A stretch of 64,000 bases of DNA from CAYYDE01 sp964470525 (GTDB lineage Bacteria > Patescibacteriota > Gracilibacteria > BD1-5 > UBA6164), in NCBI GenBank assembly GCA_964470525.1, contig CAYYDE010000005.1:1-64000 (forward strand). Reading direction: 5' to 3'. Under the pieces are notes generated by a model, which saw only the letters and a list, made by a program, of their open reading frames with translations, was not told the origin of the DNA and searched no databases. The position numbers and the translations under genes were made by a program. Positions 30,694 through 41,614 of this stretch are shown piece after piece (position 1 is the first letter of the stretch; each line of letters begins with the position of its first letter).

Positions 30694-31773
30694 TTAGAAA
30701 AATGAATCGTGATTTTCTTCCTCTTCTGGGTTTTCTTCTTTTTTCTTATTGGCAAGTTGACCACAAGCAGCATTGATATCATCTCACATAGTCGCACGAA
30801 TGGTTGAAGGAACACCATATCAGTCAAGGATTTTCTGAAACTTTTCAATAATAAATCTTGGTGTTGTTTTATAATTTGTTCCTGTAATTCATTCTCATTC
30901 ATTATATGGAATAAAATTCACATGAGCTAATCTTCCTTGCAATAATTCTCATAATTCATAAGCCAACTTAATATGATCATTCACTCCATTGATCATAATA
31001 TATTCGTAAAAAATTCTTTTATTGGTTGAGCGAGAATAATTATCTAAACTTTCCATAAGTTTTTCGATTGGATAGGTATGATCAACAGGCATAATTGATT
31101 TTCTAATTTCATCATTTGGTGCATGAAGTGAAATAGCAAGAGAATTTTGTGGAAAATCATTTGCAAATTTGTTAATTCACGGAACAATTCCGCAAGTTGA
31201 AACCGTTACTCTTCTATTTGAAAGATTTATTTTTTTCTGTTCACATGCAATTTGAATTGATTTTTTCAGATTTTCATAATTCAAAAATGGTTCTCACATT
31301 CCCATATACACAATATTTCTCAAAACCGTTCCCTCATCATTGAGCAATTTTGCCGCGTACATAATTTGTTCTACAATTTCGGAAAACTCTAAATTTCTTT
31401 TCAATCCAAGTTTTCCTGTTGCACAAAATGTACAAGCCATAGGACATCCAGCTTGACATGAAACACAAAGCGTATTTCTTCCAGTTAAATGACGCATAAT
31501 AACTGCTTCTATAAGATCTCAAGTCTTTGTTTTAAAAAGCATTTTTGTTGTTTGATTATTTGCAGAAGTTACCACATAATCAAGTTCTAAAGATTGATAA
31601 TAAAAATTTTGCTTTAAAATTTCTCTCAAATCTTTTGGAATCGTTTGAATTTCATCAAAATTTGTCACAAAATTTTTATAAATTGCATTTTCAATTTGCG
31701 CATAACGGAATGCAGGTTGTTTATTTTGAGCCAAAATTTCTTTTACTTTTTCTTCATCATGAATTGAATACAT
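30694..31773 (-). CDS. rlmN: Dual-specificity 23S rRNA/tRNA adenine C2-methyltransferase
   Basis: 359 residues. The radical SAM cysteines are in CPMACTFCATGKLGLKR. MGMGEPFLNYEN, SLHAPNDEIRKSIMP and the C-terminal ATMGDDINAACGQLANK with the second catalytic Cys follow. It uses a methylated-cysteine mechanism to methylate A2503 of 23S rRNA and A37 of tRNA. The tail after residue 345 is acidic (KKKEENPEEEENHDSFF). Three UGA-encoded glycines lie in the catalytic core. Confidence 0.95.
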
Positions 31774-31837
31774 TTCTTGAATAGTTTTAGTATTTTAAAA
31801 TCCCCTTTAGTATATGGAATTTTGCAAAAAGTAAAGA

Positions 31838-31870
31838 AAAAAGACTGGTAATTTCTCCCAGTCTTTTTTA
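31838..31870 (-). terminator. Terminator of the transglutaminase gene
   Basis: AAAAGACTGG / CCAGTCTTTT with an 8-base interior; it overlaps the TAA at 31868. Confidence 0.75.
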
Positions 31871-33637
31871 TCTTCAAAAAAATTCAAGATTATATGCTAA
31901 TCTATATTCAAATGTTCCATCTTGATGATACCATTTCAATAACATCATATTCTTGATATCAATTTTTGATTGAGAAAAAAGTACGTCAATTGTATTTTGA
32001 TCAAATTGATAAAACATTCCTGATGAAATCCTTTTTGAACTTGCATTTGGAACCAATAACATAAAATTTTTGACTTCATATACACCAAGTTTTTGAATCA
32101 ATGTATCGAGTGTTATTTCTTCATCATAGGAAATTCAAAGATATTTTCTATTGGAAATTTTTTGTAAAATAGGATATTGACTGTATTGATCATATATTTG
32201 ATACATATTTTTCAACACTTGAATTTTTCTCTCTTCCAAAGACATATTTTTTAAACTTTCTGGAATTTCCAAACCATCAAAACGATTTGTATAAATCACT
32301 TCTTTGGGAAGATTAAAATAAAGAAAATCTGTTTTATCAACTGAAGTATTTCAGATTGGATCATCAAAAGTTGGATCATAATAATTATTTCAAACACGAA
32401 TCCAAGCATGTCAAAAATCTGGAAAATCTTGATTGTCATATGCAAATCCTCTTTTGATCTCAACATCTTGAATTTGTGCAAATGATAACATATATAACAT
32501 CAATTTTACATATCCATCACACACTCATGATTTATTTTGATACGTCAAAATTCATGAAAAAATATGTGTACTCCCATCTTTATAATTTTGATAATATTCT
32601 ACACTATCCACAATATATTTATGAATAGCATAAATTTTTTCCTGATCTGTTTTCAAATGAGAAACGAGTGAATGTACTGTTTTTTCAAGATGTGTAAAAA
32701 TTTCATCATAATTATTTGAAGCAAATCTATTATCATCCAAAATAGCTTCTAAAAATGCTTGTTTATTTGTAATATTTATCAGATTTTTTTCATCTATTAA
32801 ACGAGTTTTTTTATAATTATTTGTAAAATGATATTCTCCATTTGCATCAATAAAAAGTGTTTTTTCAAAATCTATATTATGTTTTTTCAAATCACTTAAA
32901 TACAATCAAAATGGATCATCAAAATAATAATATTCTTTATATCCCCATCCATAATATACTCCTGACTCTAAAAAAATTGGATTTTTTCATTGTTCTATAT
33001 TATATACAAATAGTTTTTTTAGTTCATTGTATGGGATTTTTTCTTCTTGTATAAATTCTCAAGTAAGTATGTATTGATCATTTGGTAAATAGAGTATTAC
33101 TGCATTTTCTAATGGGTTTTTCAAGAAATATTCTCCCTGTTTTTGATCAAGTTTATAATGTTTTTTGATATTTACACGAAATACTTTTCACTCTTGAGAA
33201 TATTCAAAAGAATTATTTAAAGCATAAAAAGGATATTTTTTTGTGAGATTTTGAATAAAAGAAGGTGCATTTTCAAGAATATTTTGAGACACAGGTAATT
33301 GAGTTGCATTGAGAAATTGTTGTTGTTGCTGTTGAACTTGTTTCACATTTTGCTGAGATTTTAAAAGCAAAATCTTCTTATTATTCAATGTTTTTAAATG
33401 AGACAAAAGAGTAATTTGTTTTTTTTGTTTTGATTTATTTAATGCTGTATCAATATTTTTAGCAAGTCATTCTAAAATCTGTATTTGTTTTTTTTCATTT
33501 TTAACTTTTGTATCAAGTTGCACAATAAATTTATCATACACCACGCGAACTTCTTCCAAAGTATATGCATACGATTGATAAAAAAACAAAAAAAACAAAA
33601 GGAAAACGAAGAAAAAATTTTTTATTTTTTGACTCAT
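31868..33637 (-). CDS. Secreted transglutaminase-like protein
   Basis: 589 residues. MSQKIKNFFFVFLLFFLFF is a signal peptide. Residues 30-150 form a coiled coil with a Gln-rich tract (QQQQQFLNATQLPVS). The transglutaminase-like core is at about 370-480: the catalytic Cys in NKSGVCDGYVKLMLYML, the His in FPDFGHAWIRVGNNYYD and the Asp in YDPTFDDP. Proteins of this type act outside the membrane on cell-wall or surface proteins. The Gly before the catalytic Cys is a UGA. Confidence 0.82.
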
Positions 33638-33679
33638 AAAAAAATATTTATTGATAATATCTAGAGTTATTGTACCCTA

Positions 33680-33717
33680 AAAAAAAAAAGAAGCAAGAGT
33701 TTTTCTTGGTTCTTTTT
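33680..33717 (-). terminator. Terminator after the Nudix pair
   Basis: AAAAAGAAGCAAGA / TCTTGGTTCTTTTT forms an imperfect stem next to the first Nudix stop. Confidence 0.55.
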
Positions 33718-34132
33718 AGAAGGAAATATTTTTTTGAATCATATCAAGTTCCTCATTCATATTAAAAGGAAATTTCAATTTTTTAGCCTCTTCAATCGTA
33801 AAATATTCTCCTCAAATTCCTTCAAATATAGTAAAATCTTCTTTTTTCATTTGAGTTTTTACAAGATAAAAATGCCTTGTTGCCTCAAAATCTGCTTCAG
33901 AATAATATTTCGTATCTGTTCAAATGTACTCAGTCTCAAACTGTGTCATATCCAAATCAAGCTCTTCTCTTGCTTCACGCAAAAATGCATCATAATGAGC
34001 TTCTCCTTCCTCTACTCATCATCAAAAAAATGCCCATTCTTCTCAAATTTTTGAATAATCTCCTCTTTCTTGAAGAAAAATTTTTCCTTCATCATTATGA
34101 AGCACAATAAGAACTCAAGTACGTTTTTTCAT
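33716..34132 (-). CDS. Nudix hydrolase
   Basis: 138 residues. The Nudix box is complete: GGGVEEGEAHYDAFL then REAREELDLD, with three UGA glycines in a row before it. MKKRTGVLIVLHNDEGKIFL leads in. It would cleave a nucleoside diphosphate linked to another group, with an unknown substrate. It lies 19 bases downstream of a second Nudix gene in the same direction. Confidence 0.9.
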
Positions 34133-34151
34133 AATTTTTACTTAAAAAATA

Positions 34152-34706
34152 TTATTCTCCCAAAATCCTCCTCTTAAAATCCTCTTCCCTTCCAAAATAT
34201 ATTTCTCTCAAAAGTTCAAGAGTAAATTCTTTGACACGAAAATCTGGAGAAAGAGCAAAATTTTTAAATTCTTCCCAGTCACATTCTATTATCTGAATTT
34301 TTTCTCACGCATCAAGATTTTGCTCAGAAATTTTCTCAGCATTTCGAGCAACAAATAAATGTGCTTGGTAATCAATACGAGAAGTAAATGAAAAACTTCA
34401 AAGTAATTCCCAATCATTGCTTTGCATTCCTGTTTCTTCCAGTAACTCTCTTTTAGCTGTTTGAAGTGGATTTTCTTCATCTTCTCATCAGCCAGAAACC
34501 AGAGAAATAAAAGGTTTTCTTCATGGTTGCTCTTCGTGAATGAGAATAATTTTTTTCTCTTTTGTCACAGCTATTATATCCACAGAATGATTTCTTTTGA
34601 GTTTTTCAAATATTTGTGTGCTTCCATCAAACATTTCTTGTTTATAATGATACACATCAAAAGTAATTCCAGAAAAAACTTTTTTTGCGTGTGGTGGGAT
34701 GGTCAT
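34152..34706 (-). CDS. Nudix hydrolase, ADP-ribose pyrophosphatase-like
   Basis: 184 residues. MTIPPHAKKVFSGITFDVYH, then VDIIAVTKEKKIILIHEEQPG and the Nudix box SGGGEDEENPLQTAKREL LEETG. The position of the beta-rich N-terminus and the EEQP motif resemble ADP-ribose or ADP-sugar pyrophosphatases. The Gly after EEQP and one in the box are UGA. Cytoplasmic. Confidence 0.88.
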
Positions 34707-34719
34707 ATTTTTGAAAAAA

Positions 34720-34753
34720 TAAAAAGTATTATCTGAATGATAATACTTTTTTT
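34720..34753 (-). terminator. Terminator of ctpA
   Basis: AAAAAGTATTATC / GATAATACTTTTT, a 13-bp stem with a 5-base loop and a T-rich tail toward the left. Confidence 0.8.
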
Positions 34754-34773
34754 GTGTACTTTGTAAATATTTT

Positions 34774-36312
34774 CTATCTCTTTTTCACCCACTCCAACTG
34801 ACTATCCACTCAAGCTTTTATTTTTTCTGCATCAAGCTCTACCTCTACATCTGGTAAAATTCAAATTCCATCAATTGCTGTTTGAGATTTTCCTGTATAC
34901 CAATTTGCAATTGTATATTTTAATGCACTTCCATCATAATAATTTCTCAAAGTTTGCACTGATCATTTTCAAAATGTTTTTTGTCCTACAAAAGTAATAT
35001 TTGGAAAATAATCTTTCAAAGTTCCTATCATAATTTCACTTGCTGATGCTGTTCCCTCATTTCATAAAAGATACACATCATAATCTGAAAGATCAACAAT
35101 ATCATATCATTTTGATTCATATGAAAAAACTCCATCAAGTGATTTAATAACAGCAATTGGTTCAGATTTTTGAATCACAGTAGAAAGCATTTCATTCACT
35201 TGTTCTAAATATCATCCTGGGTTATTTCTCAAATCAATAATGACTTTTTTCACATTATTTTGATGTTTTAAATTTTCTAAAGCTTCTAAAAATTGTGCAT
35301 TTACTTTATCTCAAAACATACGTATTTGAATATAAAAAATTCCATTTTCTAAAACTTCATACTCAACATCATTGAGAGTAATTTTTTCTCGTATCACATC
35401 AAATATCAATTCTTCACCATCTCTGAAAATCGTGAGTTGAATTGTAGTTCCTGCTGGTCATTTTATTAAATTTATAGCTTCTTGAAGTGACATATCAGGA
35501 GTAACTTTTTTATCACCAATTTGAATAACTATATCACCTCATTTTAATCCTGCTTTCTCTGCTGGAAAACCAGAAATTGGAGAAACAACTTGAAATACTC
35601 ATGGAGTTGGCATATCAACATATGCTCAAATTCACTCAAATTCCCCTGCAAGATCTTCATGAAATTCACGAGCTTCTATTGGAGGAAAAAACGTTGTATA
35701 CGCATCTCAGGTTGCTTTTGTTAATCATTGAATTGATCCATAAATGAGATCTTTTGAATTCAAATGTTCTTTTCCATATAAATCATATTTTAGTGTATCA
35801 TAGACATCATAATAGATTTGAAGTGCATTTTCTTCTTCTTGAGTATATTGCGTTGAAAAATGATTTTGTTCATTTCAAACTTGAATTGCTCCAGCTTCTA
35901 TAAGATCAATAATTTCAACTACTATTTTTAAATCTTCATATTTCAATACTTCAGGTTCTATTTCTCTATCATCTAAAATAAAATCAAATCCTGTAATCGT
36001 TTTTAATAACGAAAAAAATGCAACATTAGAAACTTTTTTTCCTCCTCAAAAAGAAACTTCTCTATTCTCAATAACATCTAAAAATACTAACTTTTGAAGA
36101 CTATCATAGAGTTTTGTTCCTTTTTTTACATCCAAAAATTTTAAATCAATGTATTTATAACTTTTTGGCATATCAGTAACAACATAATCTCCAATAAATT
36201 GAAATGCCTGTCATCTGGTTACTTCTTTTTGTGCAACAGGATTTGCTGATACCATTCATGATGAACTCAACAAAAAAAATCCTACTAAAATATTTACAAA
36301 AAATTTTTTCAT
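34774..36312 (-). CDS. ctpA: Carboxy-terminal processing protease, S41
   Basis: 512 residues. A signal segment (MKKFFVNILVGFFLLSSSG), an N-terminal SLH-like region, a PDZ domain (AEKAGLKGGDIVIQIGDKK) and the S41 catalytic core. The serine is in GTASASEIMIGTLKDY and the lysine in VGQKTFGKGSVQTL. Periplasmic proteases of this kind trim envelope proteins. It ends with TAG and is the last gene before a strong terminator. Confidence 0.92.
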
Positions 36313-36336
36313 ATATTTGTGTTTAATAATAAAATA

Positions 36337-36585
36337 CTATCGAGGTTGAAACTGTGTTGGTTCTCCATTTCAAATAAACAGATCCAGTCATCAAAATGGA
36401 TAAATTGCTCAGAAAAATATTAAAAATACTCATAAAAGTATCAAAATAAAATACGTTCCTCATCTTCATAAATATTGTTCAGCCCATACAAAATTTCCAG
36501 TCCAAGATTTTACCGTACGTCTATACTTTAAAAGAGCAAGTCAAATACTGATAAATAAAATTGCATAAATGATATCAACAATCAT
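36337..36585 (-). CDS. Small membrane protein
   Basis: 82 residues ending in TAG. Two hydrophobic segments (IVDIIYAILFISIGLALL and TYFILILLGVFLIFFGAIY) separated by a basic segment (KYRRTVKSWTGNFVWAEQY). It lies between polA and ctpA, 24 bases before ctpA. It is only readable with UGA as Gly. Unknown function. Confidence 0.6.
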
Positions 36586-36606
36586 AGTTTTTAAATTATA
36601 TAATAT

Positions 36607-38070
36607 TTATTTTGCTTCCTTCCAGTTTTTTCAAACTGCTGCATCTACTTTCAAAACAATTGATCCAACAATAATATTTTCCATAATACGTGGAATTTCT
36701 TGTAATAAAAGATCTTTCTCTTCTGGCACAACTTGAAACACGAGTTCATCATGTACTTGCATAATCATACGTGACGCAAGTTGTTTTTCTTTGATAAATT
36801 GATGCACTTTTATCATAGCAAGCTTTATAATATCTGCTGAAGTTCCTTGAATTGGCATATTCATAGCTTCTCTTTCAGCTGCTTTTTTGATAATCATATT
36901 CCTGTCATTGATACCTGAGATATATCTTTTTCTTCCAAACCAGGTTTCAACATATCCATTTTGTTCACATTCTTGAATAATTTTTGCAAAATATTCTCCA
37001 ACTTTTGGATATTGTTCATAAAATTTTTGAATATAAATTTTTGCATCAGCTTGAGAAATTCAAATCATTTTTGAAAGTCAAAAAGCACTAATTCCATAAA
37101 TCACTCAAAAATTTACTGCTTTTGCAATTTTTCTTTCATCACTGATAAGTTCATCTTTTCAAAACAAAAATTTTCCTGTATTTTGATGAATATCAACTCA
37201 TTTTTGAAAAGCTCAAAGTAAATTTTCATCTCAACTCATAAGTGCTAAAAGTCTCACTTCTATTTGAGAATAATCAAATGAGAGAATAAAATTTTCTTCA
37301 CAAAATGGTACAAATGCCTTTCGTATTTCCCCTGCTGGACCACTTGAAGCTGCTGGAATATTTTGCAAATTTGGGTTTGTAGAAGACAATCTTCCAGTTG
37401 TTGTAACTGCTTGATTATAATTGGTATGAATTCTTCCAGTTCATGAATGAATCAATTTCGTTAATCATTCTACATAAGTAGAAAGAAGTTTTGAATATTG
37501 TCGAAAATTTAAAATATGTTTTACCACAGGATAATGAAAACTTAACGACTCTAAAACTTCACTATCAACACTATATCATGTTTTGGTTTTTTTCCCACTT
37601 GGAAGTCACAATTTTTCAAATAAAATCTCTCACACTTGTTTTGGTGAGGAGATATTGAATTCTTGTCCAACAATTTCAAATACTTTTTGTTCTTCTTTTC
37701 AAATCTCTTCTTTCAAAAAATCTCATACTACAGCTAATTTTTCTCTATCAACTTGAACTCATATTCCCTCCATTTCTTTTAATACTTCAATCAAAGGAAT
37801 CTCAATTTGGTGTAAAACTTCGTTTTCATCTATTTTATTTTGTTTTTGTTCTTCATATATTTTTTGTGTTATAACAACATCTTCAGCAGAATAAATACTT
37901 GCATTTTCAAGAGAAACTTCTGAAAAATTTAGTGTCTTTTTTTGAGTAATTTCTTCATAAGAAATCATTTTATAATCAAAATATTTTTGAGCCAAACTAT
38001 CAAGAGAAAGTCATTTTTTTCCAGGATTTTGAATATATTCTCCAAGCAAAGTATCATATATATGTGCCAT
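36607..38070 (-). CDS. polA: DNA polymerase I, truncated (polymerase domain with remnant exo domain)
   Basis: 487 residues, about half of a full Pol I. It begins MAHIYDTLLGEYIQ, which corresponds to the last third of the 3'-5' exonuclease fold (YDTLL...DSLAQKYF...YSAEDVVITQKIYEEQ). The 5'-nuclease domain is absent, and so are the exo I and II carboxylates. The polymerase domain is complete: ILSFDYSQIEVRLLALMSG (motif A), RKIAKAVNFGVIYGIS (O helix) and MQVHDELVFQ (motif C). The frame stays open upstream for about 17 codons to a TAA but has no ATG there. CGA encodes a conserved Arg in NFRQYSKLLSTYV. Confidence 0.9.
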
Positions 38071-38147
38071 AAATTTTTTATAAAAAGTATTTTTTGTATT
38101 GTAGTGATTTTTATAAATGTTTCAAATTTAAAATACACACAAAAAAC

Positions 38148-38174
38148 TTGACTTTTTTTTGTATTCAATAAAAT
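38148..38174 (+). promoter_or_regulatory. Promoter of the structured RNA
   Basis: TTGACT (38148-38153), 15 bp, TAAAAT (38169-38174). The predicted start, seven bases on, coincides with the 5' base of the RNA's closing stem. Confidence 0.5.
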
Positions 38175-38180
38175 AAACCT

Positions 38181-38345
38181 TGCAATCGGACTGAAAACCT
38201 TTGGTTTTTTGAGGAAAACTCCTCCAGTCCGACCATATTTCTTTTCTCAAGGTTCAAATAAGTTGAATCCTTGAGAAAAATAACGGTTGCAGTGCTGTAG
38301 TCAGTGTGTGTAACTCTTGAGACCCAGTTTGGGTCTCCTTTTTTT
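38181..38345 (+). ncRNA. Structured noncoding RNA, unassigned
   Basis: A 165-base gene with its own promoter and terminator and no plausible ORF. TGCAATCG (38181-38188) pairs with CGGTTGCA (38284-38291) to close two arms. Arm one, TCGGACTG / CAGTCCGA (38186-38232), contains two small hairpins (AAAACC/GGTTTT and GAGG/CCTC). Arm two is TTTTCTCAAGG-TTCAA with its complement (38242-38279). A third hairpin, GAGACCC/GGGTCTC (38319-38337), followed by CTTTTTTT is a terminator. I cannot match it to tmRNA, RNase P, SRP RNA or 6S RNA from memory; 6S is the nearest alternative by length. Confidence 0.7.
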
Positions 38346-38349
38346 ATAA

Positions 38350-38376
38350 AAAAATCCATATGAAAATGGATTTTTA
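38350..38376 (-). terminator. Terminator of the M23-SLH gene
   Basis: AAAATCCAT / ATGGATTTT with a T-tract on the minus strand. It lies tail-to-tail with the terminator of the structured RNA. Confidence 0.7.
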
Positions 38377-39708
38377 TATTTTTAACAATTTTGAAAAAAT
38401 TTCAACTACTTCTATACGTGTGATAAAAGCATTTGGAAAAAATTTTCATTGAGACGAAACAAGATTATTTTCAACAGCATATTGAATATATTTTGCATAC
38501 CAAGAAGTTTCTCAAACATCTGAAAAAGATTGAGTATATTTGTTTTCAATATCTCAAACAAATACAGTCAAAATCATTTTTAAAGCTTCCACTCGAGTAA
38601 TAAATTCATTTGGAAAAAAATGTGTATTTTGAGTTGCAACAATTCATAATTCTTTTCCTGTATTTACATATTTTTTATGCCAAGAGTATGAAAAAATATC
38701 TTGAAAATATGTATTTTCATCTGATGAAAGTGGAATTTCTTTTAAGAGCAAAATCATTTTCAAAAGTTCAATACGAGAAATCGAAAGATTTGGACGAAAT
38801 GTATTATCTCAAAATCATGAAAAAATTCATTTTTTTACAAAATTTTCTATAGAATTATACAAAGGATGTTTTGGATCTACATCATGAAAAATCGATATTT
38901 CTTGAGAAAGAATTTCACGCTCATTATGCACCGAAGCAAGTAAAATATCTTTTTTATTTGAGAGAATATTTTCTTGTTTTACAACTGGTGAAGCTGTGTG
39001 TTCTTCTTCAAAAAGTGTTGGTTCTTTATCTTTCAAAATAAGATTTTCTATATCTCAAAAAAGATTTATATCCAAGATAATTCCTTCTTCTTTCTTTTCT
39101 GAGTCAGTTTCTTGTACAAGATTTGAAATATTTTTTCATCAAATTCTATCCAAATATACCAAAGGATTTACTGTGTATTTTTGTGCATTTTCCTTTCCAA
39201 GTCATATATTCACTCCCTGAGAAAATCCAATTCATAAATCACGTACTTCTGCTCCTGTATATGGCCAATATGCATGAAAAGGAGCTTCTTTTCTATCAAT
39301 TTGAAAATGTAAATGTTCTCAAAAACTGATTCATGTATTCCCTGTTGTTCCTATTTTTTGTCATTCTTTTACTGGTTCTCACGTTGTGACAATGATACTA
39401 TCAAGATGTTGATAACAACTATATAAAGTCGTGGTTTTTGAAAAATCATCTGGATCAGGAACTCAATTATGTTCCAAAAACACATATTTTCAATATGCTG
39501 CATCTTCTCAAGCTTTAAAAACAGTTCCATCAAGCACAGCAAAAACTGTTTGATTTGGAGTAACTGGTCGAATATCTACTCATGGATGACTTCCTGAAAA
39601 TTCACTCATATTTCATAAGTAATCTCATAAATACACCACACTAAATCGATGAGAAAGAGTTGCAAGACTTGCTGGATCATATTTTTCTGGAAGAGCAATT
39701 GGATACAT
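38374..39708 (-). CDS. M23-type metallopeptidase fused to S-layer homology domains
   Basis: 444 residues. The N-terminal half is an M23 (LytM) fold with zinc ligands in GSHPGVDIRPV (H-x3-D) and GEHLHFQIDR (H-x-H). After an acidic linker, residues 280-444 contain three SLH-like repeats: IFSGFGDNTFRPNLSISRIE, LGIVATQNTHFFPNEFITR and NLVSSQGKFFPNAFITRIE. No signal peptide is evident at the chosen ATG. It would cut or bind peptidoglycan and attach to cell-wall polymers. Confidence 0.85.
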
Positions 39709-39750
39709 AAAATATTTTTAGAAACTATTATGAATCTATTATATCATAAA

Positions 39751-39783
39751 TAAAAAAGAAAGACAAATATTTTTTGCCTTTCT
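39751..39783 (-). terminator. Terminator of the lipoprotein gene
   Basis: AGAAAGACAAA / TTTGCCTTTCT (one G-T pair), 11-bp stem with a T-run on the minus strand. Confidence 0.65.
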
Positions 39784-40375
39784 ATGTTGTCCATGAAGAG
39801 TGAACAATTCCTCTGAGAAAATATCCTGAATTTTGTTTTTCAAAAATGAAATACAAAGAATTCCAATCCAAACCTCCATACATTTCATTTTCTCATTCTA
39901 AAAATAATTCTACGATTTGTGCATCTGGAAATGTTTCAAATAGATTATTGATCATATTTCCATGTTGCGTAAATTGATTAAAATAGAATGCATCATATTC
40001 TAAAAAGTTACGATTCCATACAAATTTTTCAAAATATTGTGAAATATTTAAATCAATATTTTCTCAACTTCCATCATACACTCACCAACGATATATTGAT
40101 TCATCTTGAGCAAATCCAGCAATTTGTGGTGAGGCAAAAACTGGATCAGTTTCTTCAAAACGATTATATCTTCCAAAAAAAAGTCATTTTTCTGATGTTA
40201 TTTCAGCTAAACGTACAAAATCTCTTTGTTGTAAAATATTTCCTACTTCTTGTGATACTTTTTGTGCTTCTGAATCAGTTGAAATTTTATATCACTCAAA
40301 AGTAAGAGTTTCTTTACTACATCCAGAAAAAATAAAAGTACTTATCACGAGCAAAACCAAAATTTTTTGTTTCAT
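39782..40375 (-). CDS. Lipoprotein, unknown
   Basis: 197 residues. MKQKILVLLVISTFIFSGCS carries a lipobox (FSGC). The mature part has a fold with conserved aromatic strands (GLFFGRYNRFEETDPVFAS, YRWGVYDGSGE and FEKQNSGYFLRGIVHSSW). No enzymatic motif. It ends with TAG. Monocistronic, membrane-anchored. Confidence 0.75.
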
Positions 40376-40520
40376 ATAAAAAAATTAAAGAATATATTTT
40401 CATTATATAAAAATACAAAAAATATCAAAATGTATTTAAAGTTACATATCTCAAATTTCTCTCTTGCTCATTTTTAAAAAATAATTATACTTTTATTGTA
40501 TTTTTCTAAATTTTTTCAAT

Positions 40521-40916
40521 ATGAGAAAACTCATTCAAACTCTCCCATTATTTGCAAATGTTTCAAATACGCATCTCGAAGCAATAGAAAAAATAGGAAC
40601 GTATCTTTGCTATGCTGCATGAGATATTATTATTAAGCAATGAGCAAATGATACATTTTTTTACATATTAGTTGAAGGAATTGTATCAGTCGTTCAAGAT
40701 GGAGCTGTCATTACCACCTTATTTGAAGGAGATATTTTTTGAGAAATATCTTTAGTTACAAATGAAAAAAGAATCGCAAGTATTATTGCGGAAAATCCTG
40801 TAAAAGTTTTACGTTTTGAAAAAAATACTCTTTTTGAAATTATTAAGAAATTTGATCAAAACGGAATTATTCAAAAAACTCTCATGAATAGAATTATTAT
40901 GAATCATAAAAAATAA
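40521..40916 (+). CDS. Cyclic-nucleotide-binding-domain-like protein
   Basis: 131 residues. LIQTLPLFANVSNTHLEAIE and YLCYAAGDIIIKQGANDTFF, YILVEGIVSVVQDG and FGEISLVTNEKRIASIIAE match the cNMP-binding jelly roll; the FGEISL helix corresponds to the phosphate-binding cassette but its Arg is shifted. There is no DNA-binding domain. It sits 2 bases before the next gene, so the two are cotranscribed. Confidence 0.85.
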
Positions 40917-40918
40917 AT

Positions 40919-41605
40919 ATGAATAAATTTGATGCTTTTTTCTTCCAAAAATATGTTCCAACTGGTATAAAAATTAAATGAATTCTCCAAAAACATATCA
41001 TCACTATTTTAGGAAAAATTTTTCTCAATTATTTTTTTTGAGTACTTATTCCAACATTTTTATATTACACATCAGATACTCTCAAATCATTTATTCCTTT
41101 CTATGTTTTAGAAATTTTCATCATTTTTATGTTCTTAAAAATTATGTATGATATTTTCAATTGGTATAATGATGTGTGGATTATCACAAATGAAGGAGTT
41201 ATTGAATTGGATTGGGAAATTTTTTCTATCAATAGTGTTTCTGTAAAATATGGAAGTATTGAAGGAATTGAAATTATTCAAGACGGAATTATTGACACAA
41301 TTTTTTGAAAAGGAACTTTAGTGATCCATAAAATTTGATGATGAGATAATTTTATTTTGGAAGATGCTGCTCTTCCCTACGATGCAATTGATGATATAGA
41401 AAGAACTTCCAGAGAACAAAGAGAAAAAATAATCTCAGAAGATGAAAACTGAGAAATAAAAAATTATGATATGCTGTTACATACTCTTTCTGGAATTGTA
41501 GAGCAATATATGGAAAATTCATGATTTCAAAAAGATGATTCAAAAGAAACAGAAGAAGTTATTGAAAAAGCAAAAAAGAAAAAAGGAACTATTGATATTA
41601 GATAA
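40919..41605 (+). CDS. Membrane protein with PH-like (YdbS-type) domain
   Basis: 228 residues. Two membrane helices (IFLNYFFGVLIPTFLYY and VLEIFIIFMFLKIMYDIF) followed by WYNDVWIITNEGVIELDWEI, the opening of a bacterial PH domain, and a basic coiled-coil tail (EVIEKAKKKKGTIDIR). The preceding gene is a cNMP-binding-like domain, which suggests a small two-part sensor. Function is unknown. Confidence 0.65.
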
Positions 41606-41614
41606 AAGATTCGT

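Noticed and set aside
30651..30902. Separate small gene overlapping the end of rlmN
   Set aside because: It is a shifted-frame shadow; the correct rlmN frame ends at 30694 with the catalytic C-terminal Cys.
33188..33406. Separate gene inside the transglutaminase locus
   Set aside because: It is the coiled-coil part of the same long frame from 33637 to 31868 when UGA is read as Gly.
38165..38359. Minus-strand open frame of about 64 codons across the structured RNA
   Set aside because: It is antisense to a unit with clear promoter, stems and terminator, and has no family resemblance.
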